A program made the position numbers and the translations under genes. The notes below the pieces were generated by a model that made no database searches, was not told where the DNA came from, and saw nothing but the letters and a program-made list of their open reading frames with translations. Shown here piece after piece: positions 32,785 to 41,228 of a DNA stretch of 64,000 bases. Numbering within the stretch: the first letter of the stretch is position 1; every line of letters starts with the position of its first letter. The DNA comes from Clostridiales bacterium VE202-21 (lineage in GTDB: Bacteria > Bacillota > Clostridia > Lachnospirales > Lachnospiraceae), in assembly GCA_000509105.1 (NCBI GenBank), contig BAIF02000111.1, positions 90,874 through 154,873 of the forward strand, in the 5' to 3' direction.

Positions 32785-34093
32785 TAATCTCTTCCTCGTC
32801 TTCTCTTAAAATATACAAGCCCTGTATGATTCCAAACATAATCATTGTGCTCAGCATGGAACTGCCTCCATAGCTGATCAGAGGCAGCGTAACTCCCGTG
32901 GAAGGAATAAACTTAGTCACACCGCCGATTGTAAGGAACACCTGGAAAATATAGCAGGTTCCAAGGCCCAGAGCTATCAGTTTATAGAACTGGTTGCGGA
33001 TCGCCATGGCAATGTTCAGGAACATTACATAACAGCTGACGCATACCAGAACAAGGCATAGTGCAAATATCAGCCCCATTTCTTCTGAGATGGCTGAGAA
33101 TATAAAATCCTCCTCCGCTACGGGGATGCTGTCCGGAAGCCCCTGGTACAGGCCCATGCCAAACCAGCTTCCTGTTCCGATTGCGAACAGGGACTGCGCG
33201 ACCTGGTATCCCCCCTCACTGTATGAAGCAAAGGGATCCTTCCAGGCAGAAACCCTGACCTGGATATGATAAAAAAGGTGGTATGCCAGCACCGCGGCTG
33301 CACTGCCTCCTCCTATGCCTGCCAGCGCATAAAGAGGCTGCCTTGTTGCTACATAAAGCATAACCAGATAAACCACAAACATAATCAGGGCGGCGCCCAG
33401 ATCCGTAGACAGAACCAGAATCAACACATGCAGCCCAGCCACAGCCGTTGTGACCACCACATTCTTAAACTCCGTAGACTTGTTCAGGCTTGCCGCCACG
33501 TAAAATACAAATAAAATCTTTACGAATTCCGAGGGCTGGATTCCAAATCCCGCAATGGTGAATCCCAGCTTTGCACCGTCGGAGAGCTGCCCCAGCACAG
33601 CAACCGCGCCCAGGGCCAGAATCCCAACTCCGGCATAGATATATGTCCAGTCCTTCAAAAACTTCAGTTTCCGTATCAGCACCGGCACAAACAGCCCGAT
33701 GACCGTTCCCACCACGGCAAAGACGAACTGCTTCACTGCTTTAGCATACGTCAGTCTCGTAATCATGATGAAACCGATACTCAGCAGCATACACATATTA
33801 TTGACAATCAGCCGGGATACTTTCGGATAAAGCACCCGGTAAAGTACAAGTACTGCGATCAAAAGCACGACCTGTGCCCCGTAGAAAAAGATCAGCTTCT
33901 TTTCCTTCGTCTGCAGATACATGACAAGGTAGGCAGTAAACTGAATCAGGAACATCAGCACATTCTGCCTGATTAATATCCATTTTTTGTCTTCCTCATA
34001 CACTTGGGCGAATATGGAAAAACAGGAAAATGTATACACTGCCATCAGTATAATCATAATATACTTCGATAATTCTACTACAATATTAACCAC
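32666..34093 (-). CDS. FtsW/RodA/SpoVE family (SEDS) glycosyltransferase
   Basis: A 475-residue protein with a GTG start and AGGTG. About ten membrane helices. SEDS signatures: LSTDLGAALIMFVVYL, AEEDFIFSAISEEMGLIF and FIPSTGVTLPLISYGGSSML. It polymerises lipid II glycan strands with its partner PBP. The C-terminal 45 residues are highly basic and glutamate-rich and are encoded by DNA that also encodes the start of the PBP. FtsW and SpoVE roles cannot be separated by sequence alone. Confidence 0.9.
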   Translation of the reverse strand: MVNIVVELSKYIMIILMAVYTFSCFSIFAQVYEEDKKWILIRQNVLMFLIQFTAYLVMYLQTKEKKLIFFYGAQVVLLIAVLVLYRVLYPKVSRLIVNNMCMLLSIGFIMITRLTYAKAVKQFVFAVVGTVIGLFVPVLIRKLKFLKDWTYIYAGVGILALGAVAVLGQLSDGAKLGFTIAGFGIQPSEFVKILFVFYVAASLNKSTEFKNVVVTTAVAGLHVLILVLSTDLGAALIMFVVYLVMLYVATRQPLYALAGIGGGSAAAVLAYHLFYHIQVRVSAWKDPFASYSEGGYQVAQSLFAIGTGSWFGMGLYQGLPDSIPVAEEDFIFSAISEEMGLIFALCLVLVCVSCYVMFLNIAMAIRNQFYKLIALGLGTCYIFQVFLTIGGVTKFIPSTGVTLPLISYGGSSMLSTMIMFGIIQGLYILREDEEEIIEKRRERELRRSEQPGKAPRKKQPGKKPAFEEVPKQRVR

Positions 34094-34106
34094 TTTTTCA
34101 CCTGCT

Positions 34107-35480
34107 TTATGTTATTCCTCGTTTAAAATGTCCTCTAGTAAAAGCCATGTCCTCTGTACGGACCTGCCTGCCGCTGCAGTATATGTCTCTGTAAATATCC
34201 AGGATCATCCGGGCTTCCTGCCCGCTCTCCTGTGTAAACATGATCCGCAGCCCTGCCGGAGAGAGCCCGCAGATCTCTTCCTTTTGATCCAGAAGAAAGA
34301 CCGGTTTCATATTGTACATTACATTATAACAGAATCTGCAGCATCGATTTACAGGAAATTCTTTCTGATACCTGTCTTTGATTACCGTGATGCCGGGTGT
34401 ATTCGTACATCCCGACGTGCTTTTTACGATACATTGTGCAGACACCATGACCGGCAGCCGTCCATAGACCACAAGCTCGGCTTCTTCAATCCCCAGGCGT
34501 TCCAGCTCTGCCCTGTTTAATTCCACCGGCGCCGTAATGCTCTCTACGCCGCAGCTGGTCCAGAATTCCTTCGCTGACTGATTGAATACATATAGATTAT
34601 GGTCCAATATGATCTTCTTGTCAAATCCATGTTTCCGCAGAAAATGAAAACTTTCATAATTGCGGACTAAAAATCCGTCAAACTCCGCCAGTATCCCCAT
34701 ATTTTCCGTATAATAGGACACCGCCGTTTCTCTGAATATATGAGGCATTGCAAGAAACAGCTCTTTCCCCCGTCCTTTTGCCACCCGGGATATTTCTTTA
34801 TAACTGCCGTTATTTATAAAATCCGTCCCGGAACTGCTGTCCAGGTAAATCCGGAAGACTTCCGGACACGCGGCTGCCACTGCCGTCTGTTCTTCCGATT
34901 CCGTTAATACGGAGAGATAGGGCGCCTGCTTTTCCACCGCTATTCGTTTAGGATCCGGCCTCTTTCGTCCTTGTTCCGGCATAGCGACGTTTCTTCTATA
35001 CTGATTACAAATGGCTTCTGCCAAAAGTTCCAGCGCCCTGCGTCTGAGTTCGTTCAATCTCTGCATTGGCAGAAATACAGGGCCTTCCGTTGTAACTTCC
35101 AGGGATTCGAAAACAAATTCAGTATTACCGGTCTTCATAAGCTGCTTCTTGATTCTCTCTTCATCCAACGGCTGGTTCTTAGCAGCTTCCGTCCGCTCTT
35201 CTGTCTCCGCCGAAACCGTGATCTCCCGGAACTCAAGCGTCAAAACCGCAGGCTCCTGAACGGCAGCCCGAAAACTTCCGCATATGGTCTCCTGCGCAGT
35301 TCTGTCTATATATCTTTTTTGTATAAACTCCAGCAACTCAAGGTTTCGGATCCGGCATAATATAGTTCCCTTTTTCATTGTCATTTTGCGTGGTGCCAGA
35401 ATCTTCGATCTGCCGCCTGCCGGAACCGCCGTTCCAAAAGTGTACCATTTCTGTGGGTCCGCATCGGCTTTGGTTCCCAA
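34107..35480 (-). CDS. U32 family peptidase, C-terminal part with DUF3656-like region (frameshifted)
   Basis: A 457-residue frame. The first residues from a TTG have no ribosome site. From WYTFGTAVPAGG on it looks like the C-terminal half of long clostridial U32 proteins: LCRIRNLELLEFIQKRYID, then a second barrel-like part with DSSSGTDFINNG, and near the end a cysteine cluster (CCRFCYN). It continues the frame of 35381-36547 after a one-base shift near 35465-35475. The whole gene would span 34107-36547. Confidence 0.75.
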   Translation of the reverse strand: MGTKADADPQKWYTFGTAVPAGGRSKILAPRKMTMKKGTILCRIRNLELLEFIQKRYIDRTAQETICGSFRAAVQEPAVLTLEFREITVSAETEERTEAAKNQPLDEERIKKQLMKTGNTEFVFESLEVTTEGPVFLPMQRLNELRRRALELLAEAICNQYRRNVAMPEQGRKRPDPKRIAVEKQAPYLSVLTESEEQTAVAAACPEVFRIYLDSSSGTDFINNGSYKEISRVAKGRGKELFLAMPHIFRETAVSYYTENMGILAEFDGFLVRNYESFHFLRKHGFDKKIILDHNLYVFNQSAKEFWTSCGVESITAPVELNRAELERLGIEEAELVVYGRLPVMVSAQCIVKSTSGCTNTPGITVIKDRYQKEFPVNRCCRFCYNVMYNMKPVFLLDQKEEICGLSPAGLRIMFTQESGQEARMILDIYRDIYCSGRQVRTEDMAFTRGHFKRGIT

Positions 35481-36547
35481 AGCCCTGCCGCTCTCTCCGG
35501 CGTTTTCGCTTCCAGCTCCAGAATATCTCCTTTGTGAATATCCGTCAGCGCCTCCACTGCAATCTCACGCCCTTTCTGCGCAATAACCCGCACTGCGGGC
35601 ACACCGGCATGGTTCGGACGATCCGGAGAAAGCATATTCCGTCCGTTATGCTGCCTGTAATATCCCTGACTGAAGCCTCCCCGGTTATAGATATCCATCA
35701 GCATCTCCAGATCCCCGGGAGCAACAGCATACCCCTCCCTGCCTTTTTGGAGATACATGTCCGTATATTTACGATACATGGCCGTAACAAGCGCTACGTA
35801 CTCCGGTTTTTTCATTCTTCCCTCAATCTTGAAGGAATCGATCCCCGCATCCACCAATTCCGGGATCAATTCCAGCGTGCAGATATCCTTCAAACTCAGA
35901 GTGTACTCTTTTTTTCCATTCACAGTATAGGGGAGCCTGCACGGCTGCGCACACTGCCCTCTGTTTCCGCTGCGTCCTCCAATCAGGCTGCTCAGCAGGC
36001 ACTGCCCTGAGTAGCAGTAACAGAGCGCCCCATGGACAAAACACTCCATCTCAAGGCCGGTCTGCTCTACAATATCGTACACTTCTTCCAGAGCGAGCTC
36101 TCTTGCAGGCACAACACGTACCGCCCCCTGCTCTTTCAAAAACAGAGCACCCTCTGTATTTGTAACTGTCATTTGTGTGCTGGCGTGGATATCCATTCCC
36201 GGAAAATGCTCTCTAACAAATGAAAGCACGCCTATATCCTGTACAATCACTGCATCCAGCCCCTGCCGGTAAAGCGGTTCCAGATATTCGTGCAGTTCTT
36301 CAAGCTCGGCATCCTTTAAAAGAGTATTCACCGTCAGATAGAACTTTCTGCCATGAAGATGTGCATAATCAATGGCAGAAAGGAGCTGCTCCTCCGTAAA
36401 ATTATCCGCAAAAGCCCTTGCACCAAAACGAGGGCCGCCTGCATACACTGCATCCGCCCCTGCCGTTACAGCCGCCATAAAGCTCCCATAAGAACCCGCC
36501 GGCGCCAGTATCTCTATTTTTTTGCTTCCTTTTCTATCCTGTGTCAA
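35381..36547 (-). CDS. U32 family peptidase, N-terminal part (frameshifted)
   Basis: A 388-residue frame. U32 signatures: KIEILAPAGSYGSFMAAVTA, GADAVYAGG, DIHASTQMTVTN, and the cysteine motif LCYCYSGQCLLSSLIGGRSGNRGQC. The last 40 residues after LELEAKTPERAAG are not family-like, because the frame is lost at CTTTGGGAACC. Members are linked to collagenase-like proteolysis or tRNA/ubiquinone hydroxylation; the substrate is unknown. It is followed by the C-terminal part in the -1 frame. Confidence 0.8.
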   Translation of the reverse strand: MTQDRKGSKKIEILAPAGSYGSFMAAVTAGADAVYAGGPRFGARAFADNFTEEQLLSAIDYAHLHGRKFYLTVNTLLKDAELEELHEYLEPLYRQGLDAVIVQDIGVLSFVREHFPGMDIHASTQMTVTNTEGALFLKEQGAVRVVPARELALEEVYDIVEQTGLEMECFVHGALCYCYSGQCLLSSLIGGRSGNRGQCAQPCRLPYTVNGKKEYTLSLKDICTLELIPELVDAGIDSFKIEGRMKKPEYVALVTAMYRKYTDMYLQKGREGYAVAPGDLEMLMDIYNRGGFSQGYYRQHNGRNMLSPDRPNHAGVPAVRVIAQKGREIAVEALTDIHKGDILELEAKTPERAAGLWEPKPMRTHRNGTLLERRFRQAADRRFWHHAK

Positions 36548-36601
36548 TGATGTTCCTCCGCCTGGGATAAATGAAATAAGCTGTCCAATGACAGCCTACT
36601 C

Positions 36602-37012
36602 TTATTTTCTGCGATTCTTCATCTCAGTTTCTAATTTTACAATCTGCATCTGCAGATCGTTATTCTCTTCCTTCATCTTAGCCAGTTCCTTCTCAGCGTT
36701 CTCCAGCTTAATCTGAACAGATATCAATTCGTGCTTCAGGTCGTACATCTCTTTGTCTTTTAGTTCAATATCACTTTCAAGGGAATCACCCTGCTTTTTC
36801 GCCTTAAAATAGTCGTCTGCGATATTCAGGGCAAGGAGCACGTTCCGGGTATCGGCGCTTTGTTTACGGAACCCTTCGCTGTTGGCACATTCTGTAATCT
36901 TATGGTTCAGATAGGAAGAAACTTTTTGAAGATATTCTTCGCCTTCAAATCCGCTTAATGTGTAGACCTTTCCTCCAATTAAAACTTCTGTAAAATGTTT
37001 TGCTGAACTCAT
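36602..37012 (-). CDS. zapA: Cell division protein ZapA
   Basis: A 136-residue protein. The N-terminal ZapA domain has FTEVLIGGKVYTLSG and YLQKVSSYLNHKI; residues 80-130 form a coiled coil (LENAEKELAKMKEENNDLQM). It binds and bundles FtsZ filaments. GAGGAGG precedes the ATG. It is transcribed from its own promoter with a 170-base structured leader. Confidence 0.9.
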   Translation of the reverse strand: MSSAKHFTEVLIGGKVYTLSGFEGEEYLQKVSSYLNHKITECANSEGFRKQSADTRNVLLALNIADDYFKAKKQGDSLESDIELKDKEMYDLKHELISVQIKLENAEKELAKMKEENNDLQMQIVKLETEMKNRRK

Positions 37013-37220
37013 AGCATCCTCCTCAGTTACTGTTCACTCCCTAGACTGTCACTAGCTAATAGGCTGGGAGCGACAACGTAAAACAGCCGATGAGCCTGCC
37101 CCTCGCCAAAGGCGGCTTAAAATGGACAGGCAACGTTACTTTTACAGGTTTTGCCTGTAAGCAGTAACCCTCCTCGCGTTTCTTACCTGTTATTATAAAC
37201 TATATGAATACAAAAACCAA
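37013..37220 (-). promoter_or_regulatory. zapA promoter and structured leader
   Basis: TTGGTT (37215-37220), 17 bp, TATAAT (37192-37197) on the minus strand gives a leader of about 170 bases. It contains three hairpins: 37135-37168 (GTTACT..ACAGG/CCTGT..AGTAAC), 37094-37131 (GCCTG/CAGGC) and 37062-37088 (GGCTG/CAGCC). The same GTTACTG arm can also pair with CAGTAAC (minus of 37026-37032), two bases from the GAGGAGG site. Candidate cis-regulatory RNA or small RNA; I do not recognise it as a known family. Confidence 0.45.
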
Positions 37221-37270
37221 CCATTTTTTCAAGTTATTTCCTATTTCATCAGCTGCAATAGGAAGGTTTC

Positions 37271-38269
37271 TCAGTCTGAAAGCGGGATTCCCAGGTGCGT
37301 GTAGGCCAGATCCGTCGCTACCCTTCCCCTGGGTGTCCGCTGGATAAAACCACTTTTCAACAGGTACGGTTCGTAAACGTCTTCCAGTGTCCCTGCATCT
37401 TCAGATATAGAAGCAGACAATGTGTCCAGCCCCACAGGGCCTCCCTGAAACTTCTCGATCATCGTCAGCAGGATAGTCCTGTCAATGTGGTCCAGCCCGT
37501 ACTTGTCCACGTCCAGCAGATCCAGTGCATAATTGGCTACTGCTTCGGTAATGACTCCATCGTACTTCACCTGTGCAAAATCCCTGACACGCTTGAGAAG
37601 ACGGTTTGCCAGTCTCGGCGTCCCCCTGGAGCGCTTGGCCAGCTCCAACGCTCCGTTCCCGTCGATCTCCACACCCAATACCTGGGCAGACCGCATGATA
37701 ATCGTCTTCAGCTCCTGTTCCGTGTAGAATTCCAGATGATTAACAACCCCGAACCGATCCCGCAGGGGCGCCGTCAGCATACCCGCCCGGGTTGTTGCGC
37801 CAACCAATGTGAAATTAGGCAGATCCAACCGTATGGAACGGGCCGTTGCCCCTTTTCCGATCATGATATCAATCGCATAGTCCTCCATGGCGGGATACAG
37901 CACTTCCTCCACCTGCCGGTTCAGCCGGTGGATCTCATCCACAAACAGAACGTCATTCTCCTGCAGATTATTCAGAATAGCCGCCATCTCCCCCGGCTTT
38001 TCAATTGCCGGGCCCGAAGTAATCTTTATATTCACACCCATTTCATTGGCAATAATCCCGGCCAGGGTCGTCTTGCCCAGTCCGGGCGGGCCGTAGAACA
38101 GCACATGATCCAGGGCCTCTTGCCTCTCCCTTGCTGCTTTTATGTAGATTTTCAACGTTTCTTTCGCTTTTTCCTGCCCAATATAATCTTCCAGATGCTG
38201 CGGCCTCAGGCTGCTCTCTATCTTTACATCCTCTTCCAGATTTTCCGTTGTTATGATTCGTTTTCCCAT
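37271..38269 (-). CDS. ruvB: Holliday junction branch migration helicase RuvB
   Basis: A 332-residue AAA+ motor. Signatures: SLRPQHLEDYIGQEKAKE, the Walker A FYGPPGLGKTTLAGIIANEM, DVLFVDEIHRLNRQVEE, the sensor GATTRAGMLTAPLRDRFG, and a C-terminal winged helix ending in RTPRGRVATDLAYTHL. It drives branch migration with RuvA. 20 bp after ruvA. Confidence 0.97.
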   Translation of the reverse strand: MGKRIITTENLEEDVKIESSLRPQHLEDYIGQEKAKETLKIYIKAARERQEALDHVLFYGPPGLGKTTLAGIIANEMGVNIKITSGPAIEKPGEMAAILNNLQENDVLFVDEIHRLNRQVEEVLYPAMEDYAIDIMIGKGATARSIRLDLPNFTLVGATTRAGMLTAPLRDRFGVVNHLEFYTEQELKTIIMRSAQVLGVEIDGNGALELAKRSRGTPRLANRLLKRVRDFAQVKYDGVITEAVANYALDLLDVDKYGLDHIDRTILLTMIEKFQGGPVGLDTLSASISEDAGTLEDVYEPYLLKSGFIQRTPRGRVATDLAYTHLGIPLSD

Positions 38270-38289
38270 ACTTTCCCTCTGTCATGAAA

Positions 38290-38892
38290 TTAAAGCATTT
38301 TTTTCAAGGCTTCCTTCAGCACATCCTCCACGGTCGCATTGTCCAGCTCTACCTGTTTGACTGCGCGCAGGCTTTCCGTGCTTCCATATCCCAGTGCCAC
38401 CAGAGCCTGAACCGCTTCGGACTGGATCCCGCCGTTATTGACAGGAACCGCGGCCGCGCTGCTGTCCGCCGCATGCGTAAGCACATCTTCAATATTGAGT
38501 TTATCCTTCAACTCTATGATCAGCTTTTCCGCTGTCTTCTTCCCGATTCCCGGCGCCGCTGAGATTGCCTTCACATCTCCCGACAGCACTGCAAACCGCA
38601 GGTCGTCCGGTGTCAGCTGGGAAAGGATGCTCAGGCCGCCCTTGGGGCCGATTCCGCTGACGCCGATCACGAGCTTAAAAACTTCCAGATCATCCCTGGT
38701 CAGGAAGCCAAACAGCTGCATCGCATCCTCCCGCACGTTCAGATAGGTGTGGATCTTTACTTCAGTTCCCGGCTGAGGCAGCAGCCCCATAGCCTGTCCG
38801 GGCATATAAATGCCGTATCCAACACCGCCCACATCCACTATTACTTTTTCCGTCTCCACAGCAGCAAGTTCGCCGCGAATATATGAAATCAT
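38290..38892 (-). CDS. ruvA: Holliday junction DNA helicase RuvA
   Basis: A 200-residue protein: an OB fold at 1-62 (MISYIRGELAAVETEKVIVD), two HhH motifs (VIGVSGIGPKGGLSIL and AISAAPGIGKKTAEKLI), and a C-terminal domain that binds RuvB. It clamps four-way junctions. A palindromic promoter-like element lies 17 bp upstream. Confidence 0.96.
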   Translation of the reverse strand: MISYIRGELAAVETEKVIVDVGGVGYGIYMPGQAMGLLPQPGTEVKIHTYLNVREDAMQLFGFLTRDDLEVFKLVIGVSGIGPKGGLSILSQLTPDDLRFAVLSGDVKAISAAPGIGKKTAEKLIIELKDKLNIEDVLTHAADSSAAAVPVNNGGIQSEAVQALVALGYGSTESLRAVKQVELDNATVEDVLKEALKKML

Positions 38893-38908
38893 CGTTTTCC
38901 CCTTTTCT

Positions 38909-38950
38909 CTAGTACAGTATTGCTGAATTAATAGTGCAATGCTGTACTAG
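38909..38950. promoter_or_regulatory. Palindromic promoter/operator upstream of ruvA
   Basis: CTAGTACAGTATTGC (38909-38923) and GCAATGCTGTACTAG (38936-38950) pair with a single mismatch around 12 bases. On the minus strand it contains TTGCAC-N17-TGTACT, a plausible promoter. It shares TAGTACAGTA and AATTAATAGT, at nearly the same spacing, with the MarR operator at 1349-1389. Confidence 0.5.
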
Positions 38951-38972
38951 GTTCATAATATAAGCTTCCTTT

Positions 38973-39467
38973 TTACATCAATGTCATGTTTTTCAGCCTT
39001 TTGAGCACTTCACCCGAGATCAGCCCGATCAGTGCTCCCGTAATGACGCCGGCAATCAACAGCACAGGCAGATAATAACCAACTTTAAATGTCTCCACAA
39101 CCACCATCGCTATGAAAAGCTGTCCGATATTATGAAACACGCCTCCGGCGATGCTGACTCCTGTTACACTGAAGGATCCCCTGTTTTTTAATACCGTCAT
39201 TACCGCCATACTTAAAACCCCCCCTGCCAGACTGTATATAATGCTGAACATATTGCCAAATATAAAACCCGCCAGCACGATCCGGACTACGGAAAGCAGC
39301 AGAGCCTCTTTTGCACCGCACTTATACAGCATGATAACGATCAGCAGGTTCGCCAGCCCCAGCTTAATCCCCGGAATCCCGAATTGTATCGGAATCAGCA
39401 TCTCCACATAGCTGAATATAAGGGCAAGGGCCGTAAACACTCCAAAATAAGCAGCTCTGTTCTTCAT
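38973..39467 (-). CDS. Gx transporter family membrane protein
   Basis: About 164 residues from MKNRAAYFGVFTALALIFSY. The ATG at 39467 has AGGAGG upstream and is preferred to a GTG overlapping the previous gene. Five or six membrane helices, with GIKLGLANLLIVIMLY and GGVFHNIGQLFIAMVVV, the family often labelled heptaprenyl diphosphate synthase component I. It usually pairs with a NusG-II domain protein, as here, and may be an ECF-type S component. Confidence 0.85.
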   Translation of the reverse strand: MKNRAAYFGVFTALALIFSYVEMLIPIQFGIPGIKLGLANLLIVIMLYKCGAKEALLLSVVRIVLAGFIFGNMFSIIYSLAGGVLSMAVMTVLKNRGSFSVTGVSIAGGVFHNIGQLFIAMVVVETFKVGYYLPVLLIAGVITGALIGLISGEVLKRLKNMTLM

Positions 39468-39502
39468 GCCTTTTCCTCCTGTACGCTTGGACTCGGACAC
39501 CA

Positions 39503-39859
39503 CTAATTTGCCACCGCATCCATTTCACGGTCTTCCCCGCCTTCGATGGATACTACGACCTTATTGGGCAGGCATATGATGCTCTCCCCGTCCCTTGAGA
39601 CTGCCTTCTGATGCACACATAGTTTATCCGGGCAGTCTGCGAAGGACATCCTGGCTTTACCGTCAAGAATCTCGAGGGTGTTAGTCCCCTGTATATCTAT
39701 GGTCTGGTCTTTTGACAAATCATATTCCCCATATAGTTCGCCGTCAACCCGGATCACTGCTTTTCCCATGCCAGTGTCTTCCTTTAGATAATGATAACCC
39801 ATCACAGAAACTGCGATGAGTAAAATGAGTCCGATTAATAAAAAATCATTTTTTTTCAT
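39503..39859 (-). CDS. NusG domain II-containing protein
   Basis: A 118-residue protein with an N-terminal membrane anchor (FLLIGLILLIAVSVMGYHYL) and an outside NusG-II domain (GKARMSFADCPDKLCVHQKA, ICLPNKVVVSIEGG). The CPDKLC cysteines are conserved in the family. It is commonly found with Gx transporter, ApbE and Rnf genes in clostridia. It is divergent from apbE. Confidence 0.85.
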   Translation of the reverse strand: MKKNDFLLIGLILLIAVSVMGYHYLKEDTGMGKAVIRVDGELYGEYDLSKDQTIDIQGTNTLEILDGKARMSFADCPDKLCVHQKAVSRDGESIICLPNKVVVSIEGGEDREMDAVAN

Positions 39860-39917
39860 ATCCGCCTCCAGCCACTATCATAGCACACCAACTTTTAGAA
39901 TGCAACCACATGTTCGA

Positions 39918-39946
39918 TTGTAATTCTTCCTGAAAATGGTTATAAT
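39918..39946 (+). promoter_or_regulatory. apbE promoter
   Basis: TTGTAA (39918-39923), a 17-bp spacer and TATAAT (39941-39946), about 60 bp upstream of the apbE ATG. Confidence 0.55.
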
Positions 39947-40006
39947 AATCCAAATGGAAACCGTCCTGCAGGGCAGGTCCTTAAATACATCCGAAAGAGG
40001 AATCCT

Positions 40007-40993
40007 ATGAAACAAGCCATGCTGAAACGTACCCTTTCACTTCTTCTAACCGCAGCCATCCTGCTTACAGCTGCCGGCTGCAGCAAAGTTCCCCGTGCCG
40101 ACAGCTCGATCAAGATGACCGGCATGTACTTTGACACCGTCATATCCGTGGAGGTCTGGGGAACCACGGATAAATCCATACTGGAGCACTGCAAAGAAAT
40201 GTGTACCCGTTACGAAAACCTTTTCAGCCGAACCATTGAGACAAGCGACGTCTCCAAAATTAACGCCGCACAGGGTGCTCCCGTGGAAGTAGACCCCGAA
40301 ACAGCCGAACTGCTGGAAAAGGGACTGTATTACGGACGGCTCTCGGACGGACGGTTTGATATCACCATAGCCCCTTTGAGTGAGCTATGGGATGTGAAAA
40401 ATAATCCCGGAAATATCCCGGATCAGGATTCCATAGAGAAAGCCAGAAGCCACGTGAACTATAAGAATGTCATTCTGGACAAAAATACGGTCACCCTGGC
40501 AGATCCTGAGGCTGCGATTGACCTGGGCGGTATCGCCAAAGGTTTCATTGCAGACGAGCTAAAAGCCTATCTTACAGAGCAGGGAATTGAGCACGCACTT
40601 ATCAGTCTCGGCGGCAACATCGTTGCAGTCGGCGGAAGGTATAACGGGCAGCCCTTCCATATCGGAATCCAGAAGCCCTTCGCTGAGACAAACGAGGCCA
40701 TCACGACCGTAGAAATCAACGGGCAGTCTGTGGTCTCCTCCGGCACCTATGAAAGGTATTTCGAGAAAGACGGTAAAATCTATCACCACCTGCTGGATCC
40801 CGCCACCGGCTATCCCTACGACAACCAGCTCCTTCAGGTCACAATCATCTCCAGCTCCTCGGTGGACGGTGATGCCCTGAGCACAGCCTGTTTCGGGCTC
40901 GGGCTGGACAAAGGATCCGCCCTGATAGAATCGCTGGACAATGTCCGGGCTATCTTCGTAACCGACGACTACACGCTGCATTATGCAGATTAA
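40007..40993 (+). CDS. apbE: FAD:protein FMN transferase (ApbE), lipoprotein
   Basis: A 328-residue protein with a lipoprotein signal (LLLTAAILLTAAGC, lipobox Cys about residue 25), so it acts outside the membrane. ApbE motifs: MYFDTVISVEVWG, DLGGIAKGFIADELKAYL and the Mg/FAD-binding SLGGNIVAVGG plus HLLDPATGYPYDNQLLQVT. It attaches FMN to a Thr/Ser in SGAT-type motifs. The targets here are probably RnfG and RnfD of the neighbouring operon. GAGGAATCCT precedes the ATG. Confidence 0.94.
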   Translation: MKQAMLKRTLSLLLTAAILLTAAGCSKVPRADSSIKMTGMYFDTVISVEVWGTTDKSILEHCKEMCTRYENLFSRTIETSDVSKINAAQGAPVEVDPETAELLEKGLYYGRLSDGRFDITIAPLSELWDVKNNPGNIPDQDSIEKARSHVNYKNVILDKNTVTLADPEAAIDLGGIAKGFIADELKAYLTEQGIEHALISLGGNIVAVGGRYNGQPFHIGIQKPFAETNEAITTVEINGQSVVSSGTYERYFEKDGKIYHHLLDPATGYPYDNQLLQVTIISSSSVDGDALSTACFGLGLDKGSALIESLDNVRAIFVTDDYTLHYAD

Positions 40994-41025
40994 CCGAATT
41001 CCCCAAGCTAGCCCATAGGTATAGC

Positions 41026-41136
41026 AAAAGCCAGCATAAGAACCACTTCCGGGACTGTAATTCCGGAACCCGGCAGCCCTCCCGTAAATGCACTCTGCAT
41101 TCCCGGAGCTACCGTCGTTGTTCGTTATGCTGGTTT
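41026..41136. terminator. Bidirectional terminator-like element with three-way junction, apbE/rnfB
   Basis: AAAAGCCAGCATAAGAAC (41026-41043) pairs with GTTCGTTATGCTGGTTTT (41119-41136), with two single-base bulges. Inside are TTCCGG/CCGGAA (about 41045-41067) and AATGCA/TGCATT (41087-41102) hairpins. It lies between two convergent genes and ends with T residues on both strands. The architecture recalls the large palindromic elements. Confidence 0.5.
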
Positions 41137-41228
41137 TCATTTTCTGAGGCGGCTTCAGGCTGACACCGCATCCCAGTTATTTGTATTTCAATTCCTCAAA
41201 GCGGCTTCTGGCATCACGCCATTATGTA

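Noticed and set aside
35460..35480. Programmed -1 frameshift in the U32 gene
   Set aside because: CTTTGGGAA is not in the phase needed for an X XXY YYZ slippery site, and no downstream pseudoknot was seen.
37013..37190. 6S RNA next to zapA
   Set aside because: In Proteobacteria 6S RNA neighbours zapA, but here the three separate hairpins do not form the single long stem with a central bubble.
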